This document shows, piece after piece, positions 26,401 through 41,400 of a stretch of 64,000 bases of DNA. The notes beneath the pieces were generated by a model. That model did no database searches. It was given only the letters and a program-made list of their open reading frames with translations, and was not told the DNA's origin. This DNA comes from Eudorina sp. 2006-703-Eu-15 (taxonomy: Eukaryota > Chlorophyta > Chlorophyceae > Chlamydomonadales > Volvocaceae): positions 124,001 to 188,000 of the forward strand of contig BDSI01000014.1 of NCBI GenBank assembly GCA_003117195.1. Direction: 5' to 3'. A program made the translations under genes and the position numbers. The first letter of the stretch is position 1, and every line of letters begins with the position of its first letter.

Positions 26401-29400
26401 GTCCTCAGCTTGGTCATCATGAGCCAGGTGCTGGGGATGGGGCCCTCGATGAGGCCCTCGCCCATCTCGTCGCTCAGGTCCCTGTAGGAAAAAGAGAAAG
26501 ATACCATGATGACAAGCTGTTTGCTTGTTCATCAGCTGTCATTATTCACGCTGTCCGTGCCAGAGCAAACTCACAGGTGCTCCAAGTTCCGGAGCAGCGC
26601 CCACTCCGCGGGAAGGAAGCCCCGGACCACAGGCCGACCCCGCCACGACGGGGACGGGTGTGAACCGTCCTGCGTGCGCTTGATGGTGATGCGCTTGAGG
26701 GTGTCCGGCAGGAAGGGACGGGCGGCCACGGGGTCGGGTACGGCAGGCGGTGCGCCCCTGGGAAAACTCTGGTTGCCGTACTTGACGCTCTCCAGGGAGT
26801 CCCTCAGGGCCTGGCTCCACTCGAGGCGCGCCCGGCCCGACCACCTGTTATGGAACGCCGCAGAGACGTGCGTCATAGATTATGTAACCCTTATCCTTAT
26901 GTGGCAGCCCCGACTGGGTTTCACAGCAGCCATCCTCATTGCAGTTCAGGATGGAAGGTCCTGCGCCCCCCACCCACCTCATGGCGTTCAGCTCCGTGAA
27001 GGGCGCGAACAAGCACTTCTCCAGGGCCACGTGGCGCAGCGCCAGATTGGGGTTGAGGCTGGACACGTTGCGCTGCACCAGCGCCCGGCCCACACCGCAG
27101 GGGTCTGCAATAGGAAGCGTGGGGACCGTTCAGGCGTGCTTGGGATGGCGCTCGCATGTGAGTGCAAGGCCCATAAACGCCCATCATGGCAACGCAAAGC
27201 ATCGGCACCACTCACCCAGCATCATCTGGAAGTAGCTGGGCGCGAGGTTGTTTGCGACCTCGCCAGGAAACCCAAAACCTGTCAGGTCAACCTGCCGGCC
27301 GTCCAAACGATCACACTTCCACGTGGCGGGGTCAAAGCTGCGGACAACAGAGGGACAGGACGGAACAGACGGCCGGCGTTGTCCATGTCACATGCATTGG
27401 AACCGGTGGCGCTGCCGATGCAAAGCCTCGCCTCATCGCCCTCTACCCTTTACCCGTTCGTAATAACAGCAACTATTATATTTGATATTGATGATGATCT
27501 GATGATAACAAAATCATAAAAAATAAATAAACAACAATAATCACAAAATATTAACAAAGTAAAAATGCCATTAATATTTAGTGTAATAATATCATTACAT
27601 CATTAATTACTACAATAATAAGCACATGCGCACATTTGCATACAACTCACAGGTCAAATGTGCTGCCATTGGCACCGCTCCTGTCGGGCAGTACAGCCAG
27701 CAGGCTGTGCTCCGGCCGGAAGGAGATGTCCTCGAAGGCGCTGCGGGAACAAATGGAAAACGCTCAGGTTTGCAAGCAAGCAACGGCTGTACATGCTGTG
27801 TGAGCTGTGCGTGGTGTATGACGACGACTGAATATGCGCCCGAATCAAGATACGGCGGGAACATTGCACATATGCGGATGCCTCAGCCTGGTCATGTGCT
27901 TTCCAGCCTTGAGGTAGCCCCACATTCCCACACGGGCGGGTACTTTTCTAACCACACATTACCATTTTTGGTTCGACCAAACCATACCCGCAGGCAGGGG
28001 ACGCTTGCTTGTGGCAATAACTTAGGCGCCGACTAATAACCCGTATAGCCACTTACTGTATCTTCGTTAGGCACGGCATCAAGGGCCATCCGCGACCGCC
28101 CCTAAGAACCACACACCCCGTTCGCCAGATGAACCTCACGCTACTACTCACATTTCCTCCAGCGGCAGGCACACCAGGTCATCCACTAGGCTGAACTTGG
28201 GGGGCTCCCTCAGGTCGATAGAGGGGTGGTGCCAGGCGGGGACGTGGCGGAGGGAGCTGCGTGCGAAGAAGAAGTACACCTCGTCAGCAGAGATTACAGG
28301 GGTTACATGTGCGAGGCCACGACTGACATGGGAATTGACATAAATGATGTACAATTAATGCAATATCCCTTGCAGCCCGTTCCCAACTTACATGCGGTCG
28401 ACAACATTGCGAGTCGCTGCTGTGTGACGTATGTCTTTGTCGTACATTATCCGCCGAGCAGTGTCGTTCCTGTACTGGGTGCCGGTCACATGGAATATCG
28501 AGGTGTTGCTGACCACTCGACACGACACGGCCAGGTGCGGATCGTCTGCGCCCCCGGGCGGGATGGCGCCCCGCGCGCTGTATGAGTTGAAGTCACACAC
28601 ACTCGGCCTCGAAGTCGTGCCCCTGCAGCCAAACATCGGGAAGGTGGCTGGATCAATGGCAGCCTGCCATCCATTTTTGGGTGCCACTACGACGCTGAAA
28701 AGCGCACTTGATGCTAAGGGGCTCGAGTTCCTGTTACACTCTTGAAGATATGATAGGGTGTTAGGGAAATCGCATCGCAGGCATGTGTGCTTTGCGGCGG
28801 GTGTCCTGCGTGTGCCCTAGTGTCCCTGCAGTATTAGGTACTTAATTAATCTATATTGCAAGCGTAGGTCGATACCTTGCTTTGTCGGTTAAAACTGCTG
28901 GTCGTTTTGAACCCTCTGTCGCGCTCGATCACTGTTTCCCCAACCAGCAGGATTTTAACCGGTGGGATTCCAAAGGGAGGAGCATCTTACAGGATCTTAC
29001 CATGTCGGGTAGGCGTTACACCAGTCCGGAACCGCAGCGCTGGGCGGGTGGCTGAAGCTGTACGACTGGTCCAGCAGGCTCAGGGCGCAGCAGGTGGTGT
29101 TGGGGTCGCTGAGGGCGGCACCTCCCGGCTCGCAGTAGGTCTGGCTGACACAGTCGGGGGCGCACTCCGCCGCGGAGGCGTAGTACTGAGCCGTACAGCG
29201 GCTGATGCAGCGCCAGGGTGCGGTCCCGAAGCCGATGCGAGTGGCCACCTCGGGCCGGCTCCAGAAGCTGGCGTTGCCGCTGAGGATGAAGCGCAGGAGC
29301 GCCTTGTCTGCATGAACATTATTTTCTTGATTCAAAAACGATCAGCAAAGTAGAAAACAAATGCTGGCCTGGAAACTCGCAGGAGGATAAAGCGCAGGAG

Positions 29401-32400
29401 CGCCTTGTCTGCACGAGGAAAACGATCTTGTTGCTAGGCGACTTTCGCAGAATAGAAAGCAATGCTGACTGGGATATAATAACCTGCTGGTTTACGGTCA
29501 TCATATATATGCCCAGGACAGCAAACCATTTATTAATGCTAACGAATAACAGGCATACGGACACTGTACACTATGCTGTATTGCGTTCTGTAGTTATGAC
29601 TCGCAACCAAACAATAAAACACAATAGCACGATGTTCGCTATGAGAGGTTTTCTATTTCCAATGCCTTACGTTGTTCGTTCAAATCCATGGAAGCGTCCC
29701 ATGGGCTATAAGGCCCTGGAGTGAACGGTGCCGGCGGAACTGGGTTTGACACTGCAGGTACTGGTGACGGGGTCGGATTCGGTGGTGGAAGCATGATCGG
29801 CGGTGGAGAGGACGGGGGCGCTGGCGGTGGGCGGTTCGCAAGGGTCGGCCGCCAGGCCCAGGCGCCGCTCCACTTCCCCGGCACACTCGGCACAGCGGGA
29901 GGCTGCGGAGGCGCATTCGGACGGAGCGGTGAAATGCCAGGAAATAGCGGGAACACTGGGGGACGAGGCGGCGAAGGGGCCACTACCGAAGCGGCGGACG
30001 GGGGCGACACAGGGCCCGAGGGAACATCCGGCGGCATGGGCGATGCGGGCGGCCTGGGTGGCGGTGGCGGTGCCGCCGCAAGTGGAGGACTCCGCTCGCA
30101 CAGCTGGGCACGCTCGTACGACAGCCCGTAGTAGTCCCACGGCCCGCTGGTGCCCGAGGGGCCCTCCAGGGTGTAGTTGCGGGCCGCGAACTGGTCGCTG
30201 TAGGTGTCCCAGCAGCACTTGCCGTCCGTCGCGATGACGTTGGTGTAGCCGGCTGGGACGTGGTAAGGAGGGTCATGACGGATGTGCCCAAGCGGTGGAA
30301 ATCACAAAAGTCAGGAGGTTCGAGAGTGCTCGAATACATGGTCAGAGGATCAACTAGAGCTATGTTTCATGCATGATGGCATGAAGGAACGATAAAACAC
30401 CTTACAGCCCTTGAGTAAACAGCGCTTGAGTAAACAGCTGAATTGTTACAGACACATTCCCTTCCAAGGCAGGCTAAGCATTGCAACCGCGTCGTAAAAG
30501 AATTGAAACCCGGCGCTGATGCGGCGCACCTGGTACGCACGACACGAAATCGGTACAACAGTCGGCTCCTTACCTTCACCGGTGGTTGGGTCGTACCACT
30601 GCCACCCCAGGCCGTCCAGGTCGAACACGGTGACGTTCCACTGTCGGGACTTGTCGCCCCAATCAGTTGGCCCGTAATAACGCTTGGGCAGGCCCCAAAC
30701 GGAACCGTACGGTGTTTGGTAGATGTACTGCTGTAGCTGGTACGACACTATCCTGCAAGCACAGGGTTGTCAGGCACTGCCATTTCAGATAAACGGCCAG
30801 TGAGCTATGTTTTTGCAAGAGTTTGCTGACGTACGTCCAGGTACTTCGCGTTTTACATTTATCACACAGCCCGTACAATAAATACAAACTGCAACTACTA
30901 CGTTGTGTGGAGAGGAGGCTGCCGCTGTCGCCGATGACCCGCGGGGTCTACGTACTGGAATGACATTTATAAATAAAGTTACAAACGAAGCTAAAAGAGA
31001 ATGGCACAAGCCATGCAAAGGCAATGTAAGGGCTCCACCAACAATTCATGTTATTCTCACCGATGCCAGTCCTTGCAGAAGTTGGGGTGCCCAGTCAAGT
31101 TTCTGTGTAGGGGCAACGAGCGGGCAGCAAAACTTCAGCGACCAGGGTTTTGGGGCAGGTCCGAATCCGCCAGGCAGCCCCCTGCCTTACATGGTCCTCA
31201 GCTTGGTCATCATGAGCCAGGTGCTGGGGATGGGGCCCTCGATTAGGCCCTCGCCCATCTCGTCGCTCAGGTCCCTGCACAAGCAAGAGACACCATATTT
31301 GGTGGTTTGCTTGTTGATCAGCTGCAATTCACGATAACCGTTGCATCTCTCCGTGCCCGTGGCTACTCACAGTTGTTCCAGGTTTCGGAGCAGCGCCCAC
31401 TCCGCGGGAAGGAAGCCCCGGACCACAGGCCGACCCCGCCACGACGGGGACGGGTGGCGTGCGTCCTGCGTGCGCTTGATGGTGATGCGCTTGAGGGTGT
31501 CCGGCAGGAAGGGACGGGCGGCCACGGGGTCGGGTACTGCAGGCGGCGCGCCCCTGGGGAAGCTCTGGTTGCCGTACTTGACGCTCTCCAGGGAGTCCCT
31601 CAGCGCCTGGCTCCACTCGAGGCTCGCCCTCCCCGACCACCTGTTTGGAAGGATGCAAACCCGCATGTTGTAGTGCAGTGATGCGGCCATTGCAAGGTGG
31701 CTGCATTACTCCTCAGCCACTCATTCCAGGTCTGCGATAGGCAATTTCAAATGAAGAAATTGCCTATCGCCTATGATTATGTTACCAACATGATATAACA
31801 TAATATGAAATAACATCATATTATAAAATGTTCAATATTTTAGTACGCTATGAATTGTTATATCATAACAATAATAACTTTATATGATATGTCTCATTAT
31901 GATATAAAATAAATATACAATAATATAATATAATACCATTCTACTATATAGTTTGATATGAAATATATTATAGTAAGCAAGCAAAAATAATAACTCCAGG
32001 TAGGGAGCTGCGCCGATCATGTTATACTGCATAGTGCACAGCAGCAAAGCCCCTGCGCTCATGACCCACCTCATGGCGTTCAGCTCCGTGAAGGGCGCGA
32101 ACATGCACTTCTCCAGGGCCACGTGGCGCAGCGCCAGGTTGGGGTTGAGGCTGGACACGTTGCGCCGCACCAGCGCCCGGCCCACGCCACAGGGGTCTGC
32201 ATTAGGAAGCGTGGGGACCGTTCAGGCGTGCTTGGGATGGCGCTCGCATGTGAGTGCAAGGCCCATAAACGCCCATCATGGCAACGCAAGGCATCGGCAC
32301 CACTCACCCAGCATCATCTGGAAGTAGCTGGGCGCGAGGTTGTTTGCGACCTCGCCAGGAAACCCAAAACCTGTCAGGTCAACCTGCCGGCCGTCCAAAC

Positions 32401-35400
32401 GATCGCACTCCCACGTGGCGGGGTCAAAGCTGCGGACAGCAGAGGGACAGGACGGAACAGACGGCCGACAATTATCTCGCACGCACAGGGCACGGTGGCG
32501 GCGGCGCACAGACTTGCCTCATCACCATCTGCACCCTTTATGCATGGCAGGCTTGTGCCCGTTCCTAATAATAACAATCATACAGATGATGACAAACCCA
32601 ACTAACCCAACAACAATTACTACAACAACAACAACAGAAAAAGAACATAAATGTTAATATATAAATAATGTTATAATTACAACAAGATAACAATTAATAC
32701 TTTTGTACACACATTATTTCTAAACTGTCGTCGGTAAAATTGGTATTATTACAGTAGAACTAGTGGATCATGACATATATAATAACCATTACGTATACGA
32801 AGCTACGTCACAATATGCAACGTGTTGCATGCTATTTTCTATTCTACCGTAATGATTTTAGAGCCTAATTTTTAAGACCTCCAAAATAATATTGGAATAC
32901 GTTTTAGACTGGTAATGTTTTTAGGAGATACTGGATAATTTTGGCGCGACCAGGAAGTTTTTAGGAAGACTTTTACAAACCGCAGCCATTCGTGGAGCAC
33001 GTCCGAGCGCTTTCCAGGCTGTGAGCGACTCCAGTCACCAGCCGCCCGTTACAGACAAATACCCTAGGGGTACGGTGGATTATTTCAAACATGGTGCAAC
33101 CTTGCATGCACACACGCCCCACGGGGCGCCCTTATGGCCGGGCCACACGCCGCTGACCTGCTACGCGCTCTTTTAACAACAACAGTGCCGTAAGAGCGAG
33201 TGGGGCCCCGGGTAGCAGGCGCCTAGCCGTGCATCTCTAAAAATGTTTTTAGAGCGCGGGGGGAATTTCCAGCTGCATTATTATTAGGATGTTACAGCGG
33301 ACCCCGCGGGTCATCGGTGACAGCCCCGGCGACAGCCGAGGCTTCCTCACCATACACTGCCTAAATGAAGTAACGCCACCATGGCGCTCCGGACAGGCTC
33401 CCCAAGTGCACCGAAACACTCCCCGGGCCCACACTACCAGGGAACCACCCCGTTCCTGAGAACCAACCATGGCAAGGGATAAAGCCCGCTCAGGGGGAGT
33501 TAGCCACCATGGCGCCCCTATTAGCGAACCACCACCCCCACCAAGGCGGGGTCACTTCTCCAGCGGTGGCCCGTAGTCTTGGAAGGCCACGGGGGCTCGC
33601 GAGTCACCATTCAGGGGCCTGCCCGTACGGTCCCACCGGGCCGAAAAAACTGCCCACACCTAGCGATAGCTCCACTGGGCGTCAGTGCCCTGACCACCCG
33701 CGGTCTATTACGACAGAGTACCTACAGGGCTTAAGAATCCTGGCCTGACGGAACCGGGCCTCGGCACACAAGACGACCGTCCTGCACTTTCAGGATCGGG
33801 TGTGTAGCCCCCACCGCTGACCACCCTTTCACTGGGACTCCCAGCTCAGCGAAGTCGTAGAGCCGGCTCCAAAAGTCTGCCACTGCCCGCCGGGCTGCAT
33901 GGTAATTATTTTAGAGAACTCCAAATAATTTTCTTGGAACGATTTTAGAGGCCCAAATAGTGATCTAATTACTTAGTGTCCCTATGGGTATCTTATGCGG
34001 GAGATCATCTGCGAGCATGGTCAACTGTACCAAATGAAGGCTTGCTTGGGACCCGCGTGTTGCAGAGCATGCGGGTCCGCTCGAGCGTTATCGGTTTCAG
34101 CGGTTCGGGTCCTCCCTACCACACATACGCGCGTGTTTGAGCAGATACAGGAAAAGGGTACTCGCGCCCTTACCTCTCCCACACGAACACGAACACACGA
34201 ACACACAAACTCACAGGTCAAATGTGCTGCCATTGGCACCGCTCCTGTCGGGCAGTACGGCCAGCAGGCTGTGCTCCGACCGGAAGGAGATGTCCTCGAA
34301 GGTGCTGCGCAGCCGCAGGGGGGATGGAACACGCAGGTGTTGTTTAGGGAAAATCCGCTTACTTCGGGAAAGCACAAAGGTAAATGCTATGCGTGTGTGC
34401 CGTGGTGTACGAAGAAGACCCGAACGTCCGTCACAAACAGGTACGGGAGAAAACAGTGCACAAATGCTCTTCCACTGCCTAAGCCTGGCGACACCGTGCA
34501 ATACCACTACAGAATACTAAATTACCGCAGGCAGAAGACGCTTGCGTGTATGTCGCCATAACTTGGATGTCGATGTGCACTTGCCACAGCCGTTTCATTA
34601 TTAGTGGTGTATCAAGGGCCATCCGCAACCGTAACCAACCAGAACCACAACCCGCCGCCGGATGAACCCCACGCTACTACTCACATTTCCTCCAGCGGCA
34701 GGCACACCAGGTCATCCACCAGGCTGAACTCGGGGGGCTCCCTCAGGTCGATGGAGGGGTGGTGCCAGGCGGGGACGTGGCGGAGGGAGCTGCGGTCGAA
34801 GAATGCGTACACTGCGTAAGCAAGTGCTCACGTACATTATTTACGAATAGTGCAGGCCCTTATGACATCAGCATGCTCACCCAAACCAGCATGCCGGATG
34901 TATGGGCCTCAGCTGCAGCCTATTGCAATCTGCAATCATCTGCCTCCGCCATCTGCCGCCGCCTAGTTCCCATGACTCACATGCGGTCGACAACATTGCG
35001 AGTCGCTGAGGTGTGATGAACGTCATTGTCGTACATTATCCGCCGGGCAGTGTCGTTCCTGTACTGGGTGCCGGTCACATGGAATATCGAGGTGTTGCTG
35101 ACCACTCGACAGGACACGGCCAGGTGCGGATCGTCTGCGCCCCCGGGCGGGATGGCGCCCCGCGCGCTGTATGAGTTGAAATCGCACACACTCGGCCTCG
35201 AAGTCGTGCCCCTGCAGACAAGGAATGAAGGTGGCTGGATCAATGGCGGCCTGCCCAGTATTGGTCCCCCCTCTGAAACCATCAGATGAACGCGTTGTAT
35301 GGATGTTAATATTTTATCTTATCCATGTGTGCGTCGGCGCGTGTGTCTAGGGTTTTGAGTCACGTGTGCTTTGTCGCTATCCCATCCACCGGGCGCGAGC

Positions 35401-38400
35401 ATGGCTTCAACGATAGTAGGAGCATCTTACAGGATCTTACCATGTCGGGTAGGCGTTACACCAGTCCGGAACCGCAGCGCTGGGCGGGTGGCTGAAGCTG
35501 TACGACTGGTCCAGCAGGCTCAGGGCGCAGCAGGTGGTGTTGGGGTCGCTGAGGGCGGCACCTCCCGGCTCGCAGTAGGTCTGGCTGACACAGTCGGGGG
35601 CGCACTCCGCCGCGGAGGCGTAGTACTGAGCCGTACAGCGGCTGATGCAGCGCCAGGGTGCGGTCCCGAAGCCGATGCGAGTGGCCACCTCGGGCCGGCT
35701 CCAGAAGCTGGCGTTGCCGCTGAGGATGAAGCGCAGGAGCGCCTTGTCTGCATGAGCATTATTTTCTTGATTCAAAAACGATCAGCAAAGTAGAAAACAA
35801 ATGCTGGCCTGGAAACTTGCAGGAGTAGTTCGATTTCAAATCAGTGCGAACTTATCAAGCCAGAAACTTATGCTCTTTATTTCACAGCACACATACAACC
35901 TCTGAAACTATTTTGTGAATTATGTTATTCTATGTTACGACTGCTAATATTGAAGTGACGACTTTCGCACGGCATATATGATATGAACCAATCAGGCTTC
36001 AACTCGTAAACCTGCGACGTAAGGAATAGTAAAAACGGAACTTGTTCTCAGACAAGGTCCACTGCCTTACGTTGTTCGTTCAAATCCATGGAAGCGTCCC
36101 ATGGGCCGTACGCCCCCGCTTTGAACGGTGCCGGCGCAACTGAAACTGGGGTTGACACGGCAGGTACTGGCAACGGGGTCAAATCCGGTGGTGGAAGCAT
36201 GGTCGGCGGTGGAGGGGACGGGGGCGCTGGCGGCGGGCGGTTCGCAAGGGTCGGCCGCCAGGCCCAGGCGCCGCTCCACTTCCCCGGCACACTCGGCACA
36301 GCGGGAGGCTGCGGAGGCGCATTCGGACGGAGCGGTGAAATGCCAGGAAACGGCGGGAACACTGGAGGACGAGGCGGCGAAGGGGCCACTACCGAAGCGG
36401 CGGACGGGGGCGACACAGGGCCCGAGGGAACATCCGGCGGCATGGGCGATGCGGGCGGCCGGGGTGGCGGTGGCGGTGCCGCCGCAAGTGGAGGACTCCT
36501 CTCGCACAGCTGGGCACGCTCATACGACAGCCCGTAGTAGTCCCACGGCCCGCTGGTGCCCGAGGGGCCCTCCAGGGTGTAGTTGCGGACCGCGAACTGG
36601 TCGCTGTAGGTGTCCCAGCAGCACTTGCCGTCCGGCGCGATTACGTTGGTGTAGCCGGCTGGGACATGGTTAGGAGGGTCATGGCGGATGCGCCCAGGAA
36701 ATTCGAGTTAATGTACATCGTTCAATTAGAGCCCGGTTTCTTAGGAAATCCCTTCAAGGCGCTGCTGCTAGAATATTCACAGCTGTGTAAACATCTTGGT
36801 CTCGAATCCAAGGCACGCTAAGCAGTGCAACCACGTCAGTAATCGCAAACCACGTGGCAACGGCACCAAACTCACCTTTACCCGAATTGAAACCCGGCGC
36901 ACCTGGTACGCACGACACGCAACAAGCACGAGCGCCGCTCCTCACCTTCGCCCGTGCTCAGATCGTACCACTGCCACCCGAGGCCGTCCAGGTCAAACAC
37001 GGTGACGTTCCACTGCCTGGACTTGTCGCTCCAATCGATTGGCCCGTAATAACGCTTGGGCAGGCCCCAAGCAGCACCGTGCGGCGTTTGGTAGATGTAC
37101 TGCTGCAGCTGGTACGACACAATCCTGTACGTAAGCACAGGAGTACAACTCGTTGGCACATCAGTTGGGCGTTCCAAGCCGGCCCCGAACTTCATGCATG
37201 GCATGTTGCCGTTGCAAGCGCTTGCTGGCTTCTCGAACGTTTTCGGTTCGCACCCACGCTGTGGTAGTTCATGATGGGTCACCGATGACCCGCGGGGTCC
37301 GCTGTAACATCCATTATAATAATGGTGCAATACCGGGATCGATAACACGAACAGCCACATTCCCACGTTAATACCGCAAACCACAACTCGGAAACATTAC
37401 ACTGCTGGACATTGCGCACAGGCCACCGACGGATTTTAACTAAGCTGTCTCCCCAAACGAACAATCACCTGTGCCAGTCCTTGCAGAAGTTGGGGTGACC
37501 AGTCAAATTTCTGTGAGCGGGAGAAGAGCAAGAAGTATTGTTTCCGCGGTGAGGGTATTGTGGATGAACACCGCGCCATGACCCGACACCGAGATGCACT
37601 TTATATGGCAGTACAGATTACGCATTGCCACAAAGTGTTAAAAACCGTTGTCAGAATCCAATCGGTGCAGAGGACTGGCAGCCATGAACGGACAAGTCCG
37701 CCTGCACCCAGTAGCCCCCTCACATGGTCTTCAGCTTGGTCATCATGAGCCAGGTGCTGGGGATGGGGCCCTCGATGAGGCCCTCGCCCATCTCGTCGCT
37801 CAGGTCCCTGCACAAGCAAGAGATACCATAGTTGACGGTTTCCTTGTTGATCAGCTGCAATTCACGATGCTAGTGCATCTATCTCTATCGTGTGTGGATA
37901 CTCACAGGTGTTCCAGGTTCCGGAGCAGCGCCCACTCCGCGGGCAGGAAGCCCCGGACCACAGGCCGACCCCGCCACGACGGGGACGGGTGTGAACCGTC
38001 CTGCGTGCGCTTGATGGTGATGCGCTTGAGGGTGTCCGGCAGGAAGGGGCGGGCGGCCACGGGGTCGGATACGGCAGGCGGCGCGCCCCTGGGAAAACTC
38101 TGGTTGCCGTACTTGACATTCTCCAGGGAGTCCCTTAGGGCCTGGCTCCACTCGAGGCGCGCCCGGCCCGACCACCTGTTATGGAACGCCGCAGAGACGT
38201 GCGTCATGGGTTACGTAACCCTTATCCTTATGTGGCAGCCCCGACTGGGTTTCACAGCAGCCATCCTCATTGCAGTTCAGGATGGAAGGTCCTGCGCCCC
38301 CCACCCACCTCATGGCGTTCAGCTCCGTGAAGGGCGCGAACAAGCACTTCTCCAGGGCCACGTGGCGTAGCGCCAGGTTGGGGTTGAGGCTGGACACGTT

Positions 38401-41400
38401 GCGCTGCACCAGCGCCCGGCCCACACCGCAGGGGTCTGCAATAGGAAGCGTGGGGACCGTTCAGGCGTGCTTGGGATGGCGCTCGCATGTGAGTACAAGG
38501 CCCATAAACGCCCATCATGGCATCGCAAAGCATCGGCCCCGCTCACCCAGCATCATCTGGAAGTAGCTGGGCGCGAGGTTGTTTGCGACCTCGCCAGGAA
38601 ACCCAAAACCTGTCAGGTCAACCTGCCGGCCGTCCGAACGATCGCACTCCCACGTGGCGGGGTCAAAGCTGCGGACAGCAGAGGGACAGGACGGTGTGGG
38701 TGCGCACGCACACATTCGTTGCCAATGCAGTTTCATCGGAAATTTTCTAGATCATGCATAGCGTCAAATGTAGCGGCCATGTTACATGGCAGCGTTTGGG
38801 TCCTCCTGGCAGTTTCCAGCCGCGGCTGTCCGAGTCACCTGCCTCAGGCCAACAGATCTCGCCAGGTTAGCCACATAAGCACATACTCACAGGTCAAATG
38901 TGCTGCCATTGGCACCGCTCCTGTCGGGCAGTACGGCCAGCAGGCTGTGCTCCGGCTTGAAGGAGATGTCTTCGAAGGCGCTGCAAGTCGGCAGGGCGGG
39001 CCAAACGATCCACACAGGAGTTGTTTGGGAACGGCTTCTAGCCTTTACAACGCAGACACACATACATGTATTTGTACAGCCGCGCATCAGAAAGCCTATC
39101 TGCGCCCGAGCGTGACCTTTTGTCCCGGACTAACGAGGGTGGCACGTGGAGTCAGTGTGGATGCGTTTTCCAGTTCCGCGGCGGAAGCCGTACTGCATCT
39201 TCCAGTCGTCTGCCCAGAAATCGACCACCCTGTCACGCGGAACCACTAGAACGACCAGAAGCGATAGGAACCCGTGAAGAGAATGGCTACATAACCAGCC
39301 GCGTGCGACACGATGTGCAAGACGCTGGGCGTGAATGCCCCGCCCAAGCAACCCGCCGCTGGCACCCAACCCGCCCACGACTGATGCCCTCGCAGCTCAC
39401 ATTTCCTCCAGCGGCAGGCACACCAGGTCATCCACCAGGCTGAACTCGGGGGGCTCCCTCAGGTCGATGGAGGGGTGGTGCCAGGCGGGGACGTGGCGGA
39501 GGGAGCTGCGGTCGAAGAATGCGTACACTGCGTCAGCAAGTGCTCACGTATATTGACAAATAGTGCAGGCCAATAAGACAAGCACGCCAATCGGTGAGCA
39601 TCATCACGTTTTCCGACGCATGCCGGATGGGCCCCAGCTGCAGCCTGCAATCCACGGACATTGCCATCTGCCGCCGCCTAGTTCCCATGACTCACATGCG
39701 GTCGACAACATTGCGAGTCGCTGAGGTGTGATGAACGTCTTTGTCGTACATGATCCGCCGGGCAGTGTCGTTCCTGTACTGGGTGCCGGTCACATGGAAT
39801 ATCGAGGTGTTGCTGACCACTCGACAGGACACGGCCAGGTGCGGATCGTCTGCGCCCCCGGGCGGGATGGCGCCCCGCGCGCTGTATGAGTTGAAATCGC
39901 ACACACTCGGCCTCGAAGTCGTGCCCCTGCAGACAAGGAATGAAGGTGGCTGGATCAATGGCGGCCTGCCCAGTACTGGTCCCCCCTCTGAAACCATCAG
40001 ATGAACGCGATGAGTTGATGTTGATATTTTATCTGATCCATGTGTGTGCGTCGGCGCGTGTGTCTAGGGCTTTGAGCCACGTGTGCTTTGTCGCTATCCC
40101 ATCCACCGGGCGCGATCACGATCCCTTCCACGCAGCATGGCGTCAACGATAGTAGGAGCATCTTACAGGATCTTACCATGTCGGGTAGGCGTTACACCAG
40201 TCCGGAACCGCAGCGCTGGGCGGATGGCTGAAGCTGTACGACTGGTCCAGCAGGCTCAGGGCGCAGCAGGTGGTGTTGGGGTCGCTGAGGGCGGCTCCTC
40301 CCGGCTCGCAGTAGGTCTGGCTGACACAGTCGGGGGCGCACTCCGCCGCGGAGGCGTAGTACTGAGCCGTACAGCGGCTGATGCAGCGCCAGGGTGCGGT
40401 CCCGAAGCCGATGCGAGTGGCCACCTCGGGCCGGCTCCAGAAGCTGGTGTTGCCGCTGAGGATGAAGCGCAGGAGCGCCTTGTCTGCACGAGGAAAAGGT
40501 TCCAGTCTTGAAGTAATTCATTTGTAGCGGTTCATATGTGTACGCTCTCAATACTAGAAGCTGAATGTGGATAACATACAGGAAACCGTGTTTGCAGGTT
40601 TGACTTATTGCTCGCTATTGTCCCGCAATAGCAAATGCCACGATCGTGTATAATTGACAAAATATAATTGATTGAAAATGACGTGTGTCGAAAGCATGGA
40701 ACATGCTGCATCGTGGATTCTCAGCTAATTGAATCCAACCCAGTCGAATAAACAGTTGTGAAGTCCTTAGGTAAATGAGCAGTAGACAGTCGTCCTCCAC
40801 TGGCTTACGTTGTTCGTTCATGTCTTTTGATGCGTCCCAAGGGCCGTAATCTGCTGCACTTGTTGCCAGTGAATGGTTTTGAAGGGTTGGCCGCCAGGCC
40901 CAGGCGCCGCTCCACTTCCCCGGCACACTCGGCACAGCGGGAGGCTGCGGAGGCGCGTTCGGACGGAGCGGTGAAATGCCAGGAAACGGCGGGAACACTG
41001 GAGGACGAGGCGGCGAAGGGGCCAATGCCGAAGAGGCGGACGGGGGCGACACAGGGCCCGAGGGAACATCCGGCGGCATGGGCGATGCGGGAGGCCGGGG
41101 TGGCGGTGGCGGTGCCGCCGCAAGTGGAGGACTCCGCTCGCACAGCTGGGCACGCTCATACGACAGCCCGTAGTAGTCCCACGGCCCGCTGATGCCCGAG
41201 GGGCCCTCCAGGGTGTAGTTGCGGGCCGCGAACTGGTCGCTGTAGGTGTCCCAGCAGCACTTGCCGTCCGGCGCGATGACGTTGGTGTAGCCGGCTGAGG
41301 GCGAAGTAAAGACATGCATGGCGGATGCACCCAAGCATGGGCGAACGCGGAAAACAGATATTCAAGAATGGTAGACGAATTGGTCAATGAAGCAATGCTC

